Source: Hymenobacter mucosus
GTDB taxonomy: Bacteria > Bacteroidota > Bacteroidia > Cytophagales > Hymenobacteraceae
NCBI RefSeq assembly: GCF_900188255.1
Contig: NZ_FZNS01000003.1
Span: 611,280-675,279 of the forward strand
Length of the DNA stretch: 64,000 nucleotides
Direction: 5' to 3'
In this document: in pieces, positions 42,327 to 51,589 of the stretch
Numbering within the stretch: the stretch's first letter is position 1
Layout: every line of letters starts with the position of its first letter
The notes under the pieces: model-generated
Told to the model about the DNA's origin: nothing
Seen by the model: the letters and a program-made list of their open reading frames with translations, nothing else
Databases searched by the model: none
Made by a program: the position numbers and the translations under genes

Positions 42327-43595
42327 CTATGACTTCTGCCGCCGAAGCAGGCTCAAACCGTAGGATACATCAGCAGGGGTGGGTAGGAACGCCCAGGGCG
42401 TAGCGCCCGTAGCGCGCCAGAAATGATAAAGTAAAAAGACTGTGGAAGCGGCGTAGGAGGCGGTGCTGGCCAAAGCTGCCCCCCGGATACCTAGCCGCGG
42501 AACCAAGAGCCAGCAGGCCATGATGGTCACTCCCATTCCCACTATAGAAGCCGCATTGTTGATTCGGTAGCGGGCCAGCCCGGCGAAGTAGCTACTGCAA
42601 AGAATTTGGATTGCTATGCATACGACGCCCGGAGCTAGTAGCCCGATAACGGGCCGTGCGGGGCCAAACTCGGGCCCGAAGATGGCCGTAAGCACGCCGA
42701 CTGGCAGCAAGGCTAGTACGGCCATAGCGGCCGTGGTAGCTAGTAGCGTAAGTCGGGCAACGCGCAGCCCCTCACCCGCTAACGCAGCCGGGTCTGGCGC
42801 ATGCACCAGATCAACGTACTGTACCAGCGCAGTACTACGCGGAATCAGCCAGATAGCTTCCGTCAAGGCTACTCCCACCGACAGAATGCCCACAGAGCGA
42901 GCATCGGCATAATGCGCTACGAAGTAGTAGCCCAGGCGGTAGTTGGCAAAGGCCAGAATATTGGAAAGGTGAGCCCCGCGGCTGTGGCGTACTAGTTCGC
43001 GGGTAGTTGCTCGTAGGCGGCGGCCGTGGCGTAGGCGCCGGTCGGGAAGATGCAGCAGTGCCCGGATGCTCAGCAGTAGAGGCAAGCCGTACGCAACGTA
43101 GGCAGCGTAGTAGTACACCGGTATTTCGCGCCAGCCCAGACCGCCAAAGCAACCCCATAAACCCACCGCTAGCAAAGCGACCTGCGCAGCGGCAAGCATG
43201 TTGTAAATGCCCTCGCGACGGCGACCTAGGAGCAAGGAGGAATTGATAGAGAAAAAAGCCTGTAGTAAAGACAAGGTCAACAGGTGTCCCAGGTAAGCAC
43301 CTGGTGCATTACGTAGTAGCGCTACTGCCCCCGTACCTATCAGGCACACCAGCGTGGCCCATCCGTAGGCGGGTAGTAGCAAATGCCAAACATTACGGCG
43401 GGGCACCAAGTAAATCAAGGAAGAGCCCCCAACCAGCCCAATGAAAAGCAGCAAGACCGCGCAGTCGGTCACGAACAGACTTACGGCTCCGCGGCCAGCG
43501 GCTCCCAAATAGCGCGCCGTAAGCCACACCACTACAAAGCTTAGCAGGGCTGTAGCCAGGCGGGTAGCAACGTTGTGAAGGATTCGGCGGATCAT
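42327..43595 (-). CDS. Wzx-like polysaccharide flippase (MATE/oligosaccharide exporter)
   Basis: The 422-residue protein has about twelve hydrophobic segments and the N-terminal pattern of polysaccharide flippases (TALLSFVVVWLTARYLGAAG, then RGAVSLF). It would move a lipid-linked sugar across the inner membrane. It sits 21 bases downstream of a glycosyltransferase in the same direction, so they are probably one operon. No polymerase or initiating transferase is nearby, so this is a small exopolysaccharide-type set rather than a full locus. Confidence 0.88.
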   Translation of the reverse strand: MIRRILHNVATRLATALLSFVVVWLTARYLGAAGRGAVSLFVTDCAVLLLFIGLVGGSSLIYLVPRRNVWHLLLPAYGWATLVCLIGTGAVALLRNAPGAYLGHLLTLSLLQAFFSINSSLLLGRRREGIYNMLAAAQVALLAVGLWGCFGGLGWREIPVYYYAAYVAYGLPLLLSIRALLHLPDRRLRHGRRLRATTRELVRHSRGAHLSNILAFANYRLGYYFVAHYADARSVGILSVGVALTEAIWLIPRSTALVQYVDLVHAPDPAALAGEGLRVARLTLLATTAAMAVLALLPVGVLTAIFGPEFGPARPVIGLLAPGVVCIAIQILCSSYFAGLARYRINNAASIVGMGVTIMACWLLVPRLGIRGAALASTASYAASTVFLLYHFWRATGATPWAFLPTPADVSYGLSLLRRQKS

Positions 43596-43616
43596 GAATT
43601 GGCGCAGAGTAGGCCG

Positions 43617-44828
43617 TTAGAATGCAGTTGGACCAGTACGGCTTGGTACACCGGGTAGTACCGCTGCATAAAGGGCCGCAAATTGTGCACTGACATTGGG
43701 GTAGGAGCAGCGCGCCTCAGCATCGGCGCGTAGCACGGCGGGGTGGTAAGTGCATGAGCCATCAAGAACAGCCATCAGCGCCGCGCCGAAGGCTACTTCA
43801 TCATCTGGCCGGACCAGCAACCCGAAAGTGTTGGGCGGCTGAAACAACTCGGGTACTCCACCGGTGGCCGGCCCTACCACCACACATCCGGTAGCACGGG
43901 CTTCCAAGAACACGCATCCGAATGTTTCGGCCCGGCTGAAGCTGACCAGGGCGGCGGCCTGCTGCATTTCGCGGGCTACTTCGTCGTGAGCAAGCTTCCC
44001 TAGGAACGTGACGATGCCATTCTCCAGCAAGCCCAACTGTGCGGCCAACTGTTGTAAGACTGCTTCATCAGGACCGTAGCCCGCAATTCGTAGGCGCATA
44101 TGAGGGTAGCAGGAGTGCAGCTGCGCTACCACGCGTAGGACCCCAGAGATATTTTTTACTGCATCGTGAAATGCAGCCACCACCAAGAGCTGCCCTGCTG
44201 TGCGTGGCCGTTCCGTGGGACGAAATACAGCGGTGTCTACTACGTTGGCAATGACGGCTGTGTGCGGATGCACGAAGCCAAGGCGGGCCATAGCATCGCG
44301 TAGGCTAGCTGATACGGTGTGCAGGCCCACTGCATGGCGCACCACCCTACCCGTAAGCAGGCGGCGTATTCGCCCAATGTTACTGGCCCGCTCGGGTAGG
44401 TAAAGCGTCCAGTGTTCTGTGATGAGGTAAGGTAGGCCTCGAGTAAGCCGCAGCCACCACGCAAACAGCCCTGTGCGCAACAATACGTGCACATGCACGA
44501 GTTGCGGGTGCCCACCCCAATAGCGAACCAACTGCCGGTAGCCCCGCCCCAGGCACCAGAAGTACAGCCCTAGCTTTAGCAGTTTGTCTAGCGGAGCAAG
44601 GCCCGTAATGCGGGCCCGATAGTAGTAGCGCAGAGTAGGAGTAGAACCCGTGAGAGCAGCTTCGCAGTCAATAAGCGACGGAAGCGGGCCGCGGGCTACG
44701 GTGGCAAAGAGCACAGCAGCCGTAGTGTGCGGTGCAATAGCGGCCACGTGGCGGGCCACAAAGTCACCATCCTGATTATCGTAGCGGTTGGGGTACCACT
44801 TGGGCAAATGCAGGACGCGGAGCTTCAT
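43617..44828 (-). CDS. Family 4 glycosyltransferase (GT-B)
   Basis: The start is the ATG at 44828; the frame opens at a TTG nine bases before. The 403-residue protein has the N-terminal LHLPKWYPNRYDNQDGDFVA and the family 4 C-terminal nucleotide-sugar site: AALVSFSRAETFGCVFLEA, then GPATGGVPELF and LLVRPDDEVAFGAAL. It would transfer a sugar from a nucleotide donor to a glycan acceptor; donor and acceptor are unknown. It is cotranscribed with the flippase. Confidence 0.92.
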   Translation of the reverse strand: MKLRVLHLPKWYPNRYDNQDGDFVARHVAAIAPHTTAAVLFATVARGPLPSLIDCEAALTGSTPTLRYYYRARITGLAPLDKLLKLGLYFWCLGRGYRQLVRYWGGHPQLVHVHVLLRTGLFAWWLRLTRGLPYLITEHWTLYLPERASNIGRIRRLLTGRVVRHAVGLHTVSASLRDAMARLGFVHPHTAVIANVVDTAVFRPTERPRTAGQLLVVAAFHDAVKNISGVLRVVAQLHSCYPHMRLRIAGYGPDEAVLQQLAAQLGLLENGIVTFLGKLAHDEVAREMQQAAALVSFSRAETFGCVFLEARATGCVVVGPATGGVPELFQPPNTFGLLVRPDDEVAFGAALMAVLDGSCTYHPAVLRADAEARCSYPNVSAQFAALYAAVLPGVPSRTGPTAF

Positions 44829-44878
44829 TAACTGCAAGCTAGACGTTTTAGGCGGGTGTCCTAGTAAGGTTGAAGTAG

Positions 44879-44912
44879 AAAAGCCTGCCCCGGCTTCCCG
44901 GAACAGGCTTTC
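44879..44912 (-). terminator. Hairpin terminator of the secreted type IX protein gene
   Basis: AAGCCTG and CAGGCTT pair, with a CCGG/CCGG inner pairing and small internal mismatches. On the minus strand it lies just past the stop at 44944. Confidence 0.6.
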
Positions 44913-44943
44913 CCTTAAGCAAGCAAATACGATGCAGCAGTAA

Positions 44944-46587
44944 TTACTTGGCTACGACAAAGCGAACCGACTGGGTTGTTTCGTTCGTCGTTACGGTGGC
45001 TACATATACCCCAGCCTTGAGGTTGGCAGGCAACGCAATCTGCTGCTGACCAGCCGAGAGCTTGCCGTTTGCCAAGACCGTGGCTACCTGACGACCCGTT
45101 ACGTCCAGTATACGTACCGAAGCCTGACCTCCGCGCTTCAACTCAAACGATATCGAAGCGGAGCCAGCCGTGGGGTTCGGGAACACTGCCAGTTGCTGCA
45201 ACTGATCGGAAGAGCTCTTGGCCGCTAGCGTCTGACCAGGGCGGTTGTAGCACGTGATCTGAGGATTGAAGTTGGTCCAGCCAGCCACCCAGTTATTGGT
45301 GCCAAAAGCACCACGGAAGGTGCCGGTCTTTTCAAAGAAAGCATCCGCCAACTTCGCATCTGAGAAACCTGCGCCCGTGTTCAAGGGAGAAGCAGTGGGC
45401 AGGGTGAAGTCCGATACGATATCGGAGGCAGGGCTGTAGTTACCAGCGTTCAGGCCAAGCTCGCCAGCCGTTGTGAACAAGGTATTGGCCGCATTATTCC
45501 AAATACCAGCTACGTCGAAGGTGGTTACCCCAGCCGCTTCAAAATTGCGGGTCGTCATGTTAGCCATCACGTTGTTTTTCAACACAAGGCTACCACTAGT
45601 GGCGTTAGCTTGAGTAGGGGCACCGTCCAGAGTCAAGCCCGTAGGCCAGCCTGTTAGTACTGAGTTGAAGATAGAAATGGCCGTGTTACGACGCAGGTGC
45701 ATGGCCCGGGTGAAATTGGCCGCTGCCCCAATGGGCGTGCGCAGCAAAGCCGTCACGTTCGAGAAAACAGGAGCCGTCTGGGGTAAGTTGGAAGAACCAC
45801 CCGCATCGTTGTCCGACTCGAAAGCAGTGGAGCCTGATACGTCGCCGGTGTTTGGCTCACGTACAATGAGGCCGTACTGCACCTTACCCTGGTAGCCGTT
45901 ATCGGTGTCAAAGTCATCATCCGTAGCAGCCACAGCCACCAAGTGCTTGGCATTCACAGTACCACCAAACCATTCGAAGGAATCGTCGCCGGAGCCGTAT
46001 ACCTGCACATAATCAATCTGCGTGCCCGCACCTACACCGGCCAGCGTCAGTCCGTTGATTTCGGAGTTAGGCTGAAATGCAATACCAGGGAATTCAATGC
46101 GCACATACTTCAGGATGCCTGAATTGTCGTTTGGATCGGTGCCGCCATACGCAGAGCCCACACCACCTTCCACAACGGGGTTGCCGGTGAGGTTTACGGG
46201 TGCGCGGCCGCAGATAATAACTCCACCCCAGTCGCCGCGTGCCCGTGAGCCAGCTGGTTCGTTAGACGTAAATACAATGGGCTGGCTGGCAGTGCCTTCA
46301 GCAATGAGGCGAGCCCCTTGCTCCACAATCAGCGTGCCTTTACCAGTTTTATCTCCTTTAATAATAGTGCCGGGCTGAATCGTAAGCGTAGCTCCTGCCC
46401 GCACATAGATAAAGCGCGATAACAGATAGACGTTGTTGCTAGTCCAAGTCGTGTTCTGCGTAATGTCAGTTGACACTGTTGTAGCTGTCGGGGCAGCAGG
46501 GCAGACCGTTTGCGCTACCACCTGAGAGGTAGGCGCCACTGCGGCTACAGCACAAGCCAGTAAAGCAGGGAGTAGAATCTTTTTCAT
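44944..46587 (-). CDS. Secreted protein with type IX sorting domain, next to a TonB-dependent receptor
   Basis: The 547-residue protein has a Sec signal (MKKILLPALLACAVAAVAP). The body is a beta-helix-like domain with family-typical blocks: TLTIQPGTIIKGDKTGKGTL, WGGVIICGRAPVNL and EWFGGTVNAKHLVAVAATDD. A type IX sorting domain ends it (QLAVFPNPTAGSASI, last residues RFVVAK). It follows the receptor gene by 116 bases with a strong hairpin between them. I recall this protein commonly next to such receptors in Bacteroidetes, but the ligand is unknown. Confidence 0.88.
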   Translation of the reverse strand: MKKILLPALLACAVAAVAPTSQVVAQTVCPAAPTATTVSTDITQNTTWTSNNVYLLSRFIYVRAGATLTIQPGTIIKGDKTGKGTLIVEQGARLIAEGTASQPIVFTSNEPAGSRARGDWGGVIICGRAPVNLTGNPVVEGGVGSAYGGTDPNDNSGILKYVRIEFPGIAFQPNSEINGLTLAGVGAGTQIDYVQVYGSGDDSFEWFGGTVNAKHLVAVAATDDDFDTDNGYQGKVQYGLIVREPNTGDVSGSTAFESDNDAGGSSNLPQTAPVFSNVTALLRTPIGAAANFTRAMHLRRNTAISIFNSVLTGWPTGLTLDGAPTQANATSGSLVLKNNVMANMTTRNFEAAGVTTFDVAGIWNNAANTLFTTAGELGLNAGNYSPASDIVSDFTLPTASPLNTGAGFSDAKLADAFFEKTGTFRGAFGTNNWVAGWTNFNPQITCYNRPGQTLAAKSSSDQLQQLAVFPNPTAGSASISFELKRGGQASVRILDVTGRQVATVLANGKLSAGQQQIALPANLKAGVYVATVTTNETTQSVRFVVAK

Positions 46588-46638
46588 GCGTCTATAGGGT
46601 GTTTGTGAGGAAGGCAGTTTGAACGAGGCAAAGGTCCA

Positions 46639-46678
46639 AAAGCATAACGCCCATCCGTAAGGATGGGCGTTATGCTTT
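46639..46678. terminator. 18-bp perfect hairpin between receptor and surface protein genes
   Basis: AAAGCATAACGCCCATCC (46639-46656) pairs with its complement (46661-46678) around GTAA. It probably ends the receptor transcript, so the two genes may be transcribed separately or attenuated at this point. Confidence 0.8.
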
Positions 46679-46703
46679 CGTTGTGCTAGTGTTACCGTAT
46701 TGT

Positions 46704-49529
46704 TTAGAAATTGTAGGTCAGGCCAAGCGTAGAGTAAGTACCGCGGCGGTACTCTCCAAAGGCGCCCCGCTCGTTGCTGCCGATTTTACCGTTTCGGTTA
46801 AAATCGTAGTACTGACGTACTTTCTGGTTCAGGATGTCCTGAATACCTGCCTTAATTTGCAGGTGCTGGCCAATGCCCTTGGTTACGGCCAGGTCAACTA
46901 CGTGGCGGGGCATTTCGATTACCGAGTAGTTGAACTGACGGTCGCCCACAAACTGGATGCGCTGGCCTACTACGTTGTATTGGGCCGATACCTGCCAGTG
47001 CGCTTCGTCGTCCTGATAGAATAGACCCGTGTTCACAACGTACGGCGACTGGCCTTGCAGCGCACGGTCGGAGAGAGCGAAGTTGTTGTTAACTGCATTG
47101 TCAGCTAGGGTTACGCGGCTCTTGATGAGTGAAGCATTCAGAACCAGCGAGAAGCGCTGCAACACTGGGTTATCCGTTAGCTCCATCAACGACTTGCGAG
47201 CTTCCACCTCTATGCCTACATCGTACGCGTTATCGGCATTCTGATAGGTTAAGTACATCTGCTCCGTTGAAACTGACTGGGTAGTTTGCTCAATGGCGTC
47301 GCGGAAGTACTTGTAGAACACGCCTACCGACAGCATTTCTGAGCGCGTGGGGTAGAACTCGTAGCGCAGGTCGGCGTTGTAGATGGTAGCCGTCTTCAGG
47401 TTTTGGTTACCGGTGATAATTGCGTTGATGGTATAATCGAAGTACGGATAGTTGGCAATCTCGCGAAACTCGGGGCGGTTCACGGTTACGCTACTACCAA
47501 AGCGCAGTAAGGAGCGCTGGTTGAAGTTGAAAGTAGCATTCAAAGAAGGCATTGGGATAACCCGACGCTCCAAGTAGGCAGTATCCTGTGGGTCGCCATT
47601 TTTCAGGTACTTCCGGTTGTACTCCACCCGAACACCACCCGATAGGCTGAACCGATCCGAGATAGGGGCTACACCACCTACATAACCAGCTACCAGAGTA
47701 TTTTCAGCCGAGTAACGGTCTTTCGGAGAGGTGCCTTCGTCCAGTACGAAGCCTGTTTTAGGGTCTAGGTTTTCGGGAGCAAAGATTTGGTCGATGGGCA
47801 AGGTGAGCAGGCGGTTTGCACGCTCAGGGTCTTGGTAGAACGAGCTGCCGTTGCCGATTACGTAAGAGAAGTAGCGGTTCTGGAAGTTACGTTCCTTTTG
47901 TTCCGTGTAAAAACCGGCCCGCAGCTTAAACTCGTTTGCCTTAGTTGTGTCGCGGCCGGCAAACCGACGTTCCCACTGGCCGCTAGCCATATAAGTGTTT
48001 TCTTTCAGATCAGAAAAGAAGCGGCTAGCGTCGTAGGGGTTGCCATCTGGAGGAACTACTACCAGGAAGGGGCGCGGCGTTTCGCCAGGTTGGGGCGTAA
48101 TGCGTTGGCTACGGTAGCGGCTATAGTCCGGCTCGTCGCGGAATACATAGTTGTAACCAGCGGCCCAAGTGATGTTCGTGCGTAGGTCTGCTCCTACCTC
48201 GTGAGAGCCTTGTAACTGGCCCGAGTAGATGGTGCGGCTCTGGTAGTGCAGGGCGTAGTCGTCGCGGTCAAAGCCCTGGTCTAAGGTCTGGCCGGTGCGG
48301 TGCGTTACTTCGTCAGTGCCAAACTGGTTCAGGAAGTTGCGCAGCTCAATGCGGTTACGGTCGTTGAGACGCACCTGCCAGTTGTGAACAATGCCCAAGC
48401 GAGTACCCGTGATAGCACGCTCATCATTATATAGGTACTGCTGGCGTGGCAAGCCCGTAGAAGGATCTTCCTCAATGAGGTAGCGGCTGCGGGTGATATT
48501 GTTCTGCTCGTGCGTATTGGAGTAGGAAACAGAGGTGACGTTGCTGACCGCCGCCTTGCCTACATCAAACTTGCGGCTTAGGCCGAAGGACAAACGCAAG
48601 TCAGGGCGTGCATTGATACGCAAGGGAAGCCACGCATTACGGAAAGCTGGCTGGTCCGTCGCAGTCATTTGCTCCGTCAGATTAGACGGCAACTGGCGGT
48701 TGCCATTGTCGAAGCCTAGCCAGTCGGAGCTACGGCCAGGACTTACTTGGTAGTTGTTCTGAAAAGTAGTGCTGCTCCGCGCCCACCCCGACACGCTAAT
48801 GCTCGTCGCATTTTCAAGCACTGAGTTTCTGGTGTATACTTTCACGACTCCACCACCCATTTCGCCGGGCAGTTCTGGCGAGCCAGACTTAAAGATCAGA
48901 ATGCGGTCAATTACCGAGCTGGGTAATATGTCAAACGAAAAGGAACGAGTATCTACTTCGGCCGAAGGCGTCAAGGCATCGTTCAGCATCACTGTGTTGT
49001 ACCGCTCGGCTAGCCCCCGAATAACAATGAAGTTATTGCTCTGCACCGTTACCCCCGGAATACGCTTTACTACTTCGGCAGCATCGCGGTCCAGGGTCTT
49101 CACTATCTGGTCGTTGCTCATGCCACTTACTACCACTTCAGACTTCTTCAAGTCCTGAATCATAGTTACCTCCGTCCCAGTTTGCTTCTGACCGGTTACG
49201 ACTACTTCTTTCAGTGCTTGGGCGCTTTCTTCTAATACTCCGTTGAGTACCGTCTTCTCGTCGGCTTTGATAACGATGCCGGTGAAGGTGAGTGGCTTCA
49301 GCCCGATAGATTGGATGGTGATGCCGTAGGTACCAGGAGTAAGTTGCAGCAGGTAAGTGCCATCAATATTCACTGGCGCTGCTTGCGTGGTACCCGTCAC
49401 TAGCACAGTGGCTCCGATGGCTCCCTCGCCAGATTTCTTTTCCGTGACTTTGCCAGTCAGCGTACCTTGCTGGGCTAAGAGTAAGTGACTCAGCGTCAGG
49501 AAAAACAACAGTAAAAATGAACGCCGCAT
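46704..49529 (-). CDS. TonB-dependent receptor with carboxypeptidase-regulatory-like domain
   Basis: The 941-residue outer-membrane protein has a signal peptide (RSFLLLFFLTLSHLLLAQ), a CarboxypepD-reg-like domain (GTLTGKVTEKKSGEGAIGAT), a plug domain (VVKRIPGVTVQSNNFIVIRG, LAERYNTVMLNDALTPS) and a long beta-barrel ending in Phe (YSTLGLTYNF). It would import a bound ligand using TonB energy. No SusD partner lies next to it; instead a secreted type IX protein follows. The ligand cannot be told from sequence. A TAGCTTTG -7 element lies upstream. Confidence 0.93.
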   Translation of the reverse strand: MRRSFLLLFFLTLSHLLLAQQGTLTGKVTEKKSGEGAIGATVLVTGTTQAAPVNIDGTYLLQLTPGTYGITIQSIGLKPLTFTGIVIKADEKTVLNGVLEESAQALKEVVVTGQKQTGTEVTMIQDLKKSEVVVSGMSNDQIVKTLDRDAAEVVKRIPGVTVQSNNFIVIRGLAERYNTVMLNDALTPSAEVDTRSFSFDILPSSVIDRILIFKSGSPELPGEMGGGVVKVYTRNSVLENATSISVSGWARSSTTFQNNYQVSPGRSSDWLGFDNGNRQLPSNLTEQMTATDQPAFRNAWLPLRINARPDLRLSFGLSRKFDVGKAAVSNVTSVSYSNTHEQNNITRSRYLIEEDPSTGLPRQQYLYNDERAITGTRLGIVHNWQVRLNDRNRIELRNFLNQFGTDEVTHRTGQTLDQGFDRDDYALHYQSRTIYSGQLQGSHEVGADLRTNITWAAGYNYVFRDEPDYSRYRSQRITPQPGETPRPFLVVVPPDGNPYDASRFFSDLKENTYMASGQWERRFAGRDTTKANEFKLRAGFYTEQKERNFQNRYFSYVIGNGSSFYQDPERANRLLTLPIDQIFAPENLDPKTGFVLDEGTSPKDRYSAENTLVAGYVGGVAPISDRFSLSGGVRVEYNRKYLKNGDPQDTAYLERRVIPMPSLNATFNFNQRSLLRFGSSVTVNRPEFREIANYPYFDYTINAIITGNQNLKTATIYNADLRYEFYPTRSEMLSVGVFYKYFRDAIEQTTQSVSTEQMYLTYQNADNAYDVGIEVEARKSLMELTDNPVLQRFSLVLNASLIKSRVTLADNAVNNNFALSDRALQGQSPYVVNTGLFYQDDEAHWQVSAQYNVVGQRIQFVGDRQFNYSVIEMPRHVVDLAVTKGIGQHLQIKAGIQDILNQKVRQYYDFNRNGKIGSNERGAFGEYRRGTYSTLGLTYNF

Positions 49530-49551
49530 ACCGGGTTGGTTTATGGTTTCG

Positions 49552-49559
49552 CAAAGCTA
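49552..49559 (-). promoter_or_regulatory. TAnnTTTG -7 element for the TonB-dependent receptor
   Basis: The minus-strand TAGCTTTG lies 23 bases before the receptor ATG. No clear -33 TTG was seen. Confidence 0.35.
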
Positions 49560-49644
49560 GACCGAGCCTATTATGCTAATATTGCCCCATCATTATGCTT
49601 ATGTTACGGCCTAGCTAACCAACTCACCGTCTGCTAGAAACCGC

Positions 49645-49652
49645 TACTTTTG
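49645..49652 (+). promoter_or_regulatory. TAnnTTTG -7 element for yicC
   Basis: TACTTTTG matches the consensus and lies 23 bases before the yicC ATG. Confidence 0.35.
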
Positions 49653-49675
49653 CGCCCACTTTCCCAAAATCTGCT

Positions 49676-50572
49676 ATGCTTCAGTCCATGACCGGCTACG
49701 GAATTGCTCACCGCGATACCGACCGCTACACCGCCACCGTTGAAATAAAGTCGCTCAATTCCAAGACGCTGGATTTGAGCCTGCGCTTGCCTCGCTTCCT
49801 GCAGGATCGAGAGCTAGAAATCCGCAACTTGGTTACTAAGAGCCTGGTTCGCGGTAAAGTCAATCTGAACTTTGACTTCGCGCGCCCGCGCGCGACGGGC
49901 GCGCAGGGTTCTATAGTGAACAAAGATGCGGTAGCGCTGGCCTTCCGTGAGCTACAGGAACTTACGCATACCACTGGTGCCACTTTAGAGCAGCTAACTG
50001 CCATTGCACATGCCCTACCCGGTTCTCTCCGCATTCCGGCCGATGCCACGGCGGCTACCGAAGAAGAAGAGAATATTCCTTGGGAAGAGTTGGCTCCTTT
50101 ATTACAGGAGGCATTGCAAGGGGTTAATCAGTTTCGACGCGACGAAGGACAAGCGTTAACCAACGAGATAGTCGGTTACATCGACCGTATCCGGATTTTT
50201 CTTGCGGATGTTGAGCGGCACGACCCTACACGTATTGAGCAAGTAAGACAGCGCCTGCAAGGACATCTGGCTGACTTAACCAGTAATGAGCACTTTAACC
50301 CTACTCGGTTCGAACAGGAAGTGCTGTACTACATTGAGAAGCTTGACATCGCCGAGGAAAAAGTGCGGTTGGTCAACCACTTGCACTACTTCACCGAAAC
50401 GGTATACCTACCCGAACCCACCGGAAAGAAACTTGCCTTTATTTCGCAGGAAATAGGCCGGGAAATAAATACGATTGGCTCAAAAGCTAACGATTCAACC
50501 ATTCAACACTTAGTGGTAGGGATGAAAGAAGAGCTTGAGAAAATCAAGGAACAAATCAACAATATTCTTTAA
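49676..50572 (+). CDS. yicC: YicC/YloC family endoribonuclease
   Basis: The 298-residue protein begins LQSMTGYGIAH and has the family blocks VEIKSLNSKTLDLSLRLP, RDEGQALTNEI and the C-terminal GREINTIGSKANDSTIQHLV. YicC-type proteins were recently described as RNases acting on small RNAs and mRNA; the name is by homology. The downstream neighbour is 330 bases away, so it is likely to be monocistronic. Confidence 0.93.
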   Translation: MLQSMTGYGIAHRDTDRYTATVEIKSLNSKTLDLSLRLPRFLQDRELEIRNLVTKSLVRGKVNLNFDFARPRATGAQGSIVNKDAVALAFRELQELTHTTGATLEQLTAIAHALPGSLRIPADATAATEEEENIPWEELAPLLQEALQGVNQFRRDEGQALTNEIVGYIDRIRIFLADVERHDPTRIEQVRQRLQGHLADLTSNEHFNPTRFEQEVLYYIEKLDIAEEKVRLVNHLHYFTETVYLPEPTGKKLAFISQEIGREINTIGSKANDSTIQHLVVGMKEELEKIKEQINNIL

Positions 50573-50903
50573 GTCCAGTATATAGGTAGTAGAGCCAAAA
50601 GCGCTGTAAATTGAACTTTACGAATAACATCTTGGATAGGGTATTTTTAATCCCATATTGAGAATTTTAGAAATTGCACTGAAAATGTCATTTTAATTTT
50701 ATCGTAGTGAAACCGCTTATATGCATTGCTACGTATGATTTAGTAGCTTATTGGCGCTTTCTCATTTTGAGTTAGGTGTTATTTTTGGGTAAACAACTTG
50801 CGTCTTCGGTATTTGTGCGTAAATTGTGTTATCCAAACAGCACACCTCTCGGTTGCTTAGTTACTGACTCCTTCTGATTTTCACTCTTTTTTCAGCTACG
50901 ACT
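50573..50903. other. AT-rich intergenic region
   Basis: I see no gene in these 331 bases, which are markedly AT-rich between 50600 and 50840. A TATTTTTG -7 element at 50780-50787 could drive the secreted-protein gene, leaving a leader of about 110 bases. Confidence 0.4.
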
Positions 50904-51449
50904 ATGAAAAAAGTACTACTCGTTGCCCCCGTTTTCTGCCTGATGCTTTTGCTGATGGCTGCTCGTCCCTTCGCGGAAGTAGAGCTGATCAAGAAGCGCG
51001 TTCTTAGCGAGCGTGTAGAAATCCTTATCCCTAAGGGGTTTGAGGTGATGAGCGAGCAGCAGATGGACTTCAATTACGCCAAAGCACAAAGCCGTCCTAG
51101 CGTTATTTATACCAACAGCAAAGAAGCTAGTATTGCTTTTTCATACACAGATAACACGGCCGATCAGGACATGATCGACATGTATGCCGATAATTTCTAC
51201 AAGACCTACACCAAGCAGTTCAAAGAGGCGAAGTGGTTCAACCACGGTGTAAAAGAAGTGAACGGCCGTAAAATTGGTTATCTAGAACTCATGAAGCCTG
51301 AGCTCGGCCATGAAGTATATAACCTCGTGTTTTTCACGGATGTAGAAGGTAAATTGCTCATGTGCAACTTCACTTGCGCTGACCGTCAGAAGCCTGAATG
51401 GGAGAACGTAGCAAAGCAAATCATGAGCTCGTTCAAGACAAACGGTTAG
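50904..51449 (+). CDS. Small secreted hypothetical protein (DcrB/PsbP-like?)
   Basis: The 181-residue protein has a signal peptide (MKKVLLVAPVFCLMLLLMAA). The mature part begins EVELIKKRVLSERVEILIPK and carries several aromatic-rich strands, ending with a Phe-Lys helix (WENVAKQIMSSFKTNG). This layout recalls DcrB/PsbP-like small periplasmic proteins, but the match is weak and I give no function. The gene has its own leader and a very long hairpin after it. Confidence 0.75.
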   Translation: MKKVLLVAPVFCLMLLLMAARPFAEVELIKKRVLSERVEILIPKGFEVMSEQQMDFNYAKAQSRPSVIYTNSKEASIAFSYTDNTADQDMIDMYADNFYKTYTKQFKEAKWFNHGVKEVNGRKIGYLELMKPELGHEVYNLVFFTDVEGKLLMCNFTCADRQKPEWENVAKQIMSSFKTNG

Positions 51450-51459
51450 GGCTACTTCG

Positions 51460-51533
51460 CTAGCTAAAACACAACAAACCCAGAATAATACGAATTGAAT
51501 CGTATTATTCTGGGTTTGTTGTGTTTTAGCTAG
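51460..51533. terminator. 34-bp perfect-arm hairpin between convergent genes
   Basis: Arms 51460-51493 and 51500-51533 are exact complements around ATTGAA. This is the longest perfect stem I found. It lies between the secreted-protein gene and the M28 peptidase gene. Confidence 0.85.
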
Positions 51534-51589
51534 TTGAAAAGTCTGCTTAGCATTAGTGCAGTGAGTAGCTACTAATACACTAAAACATA

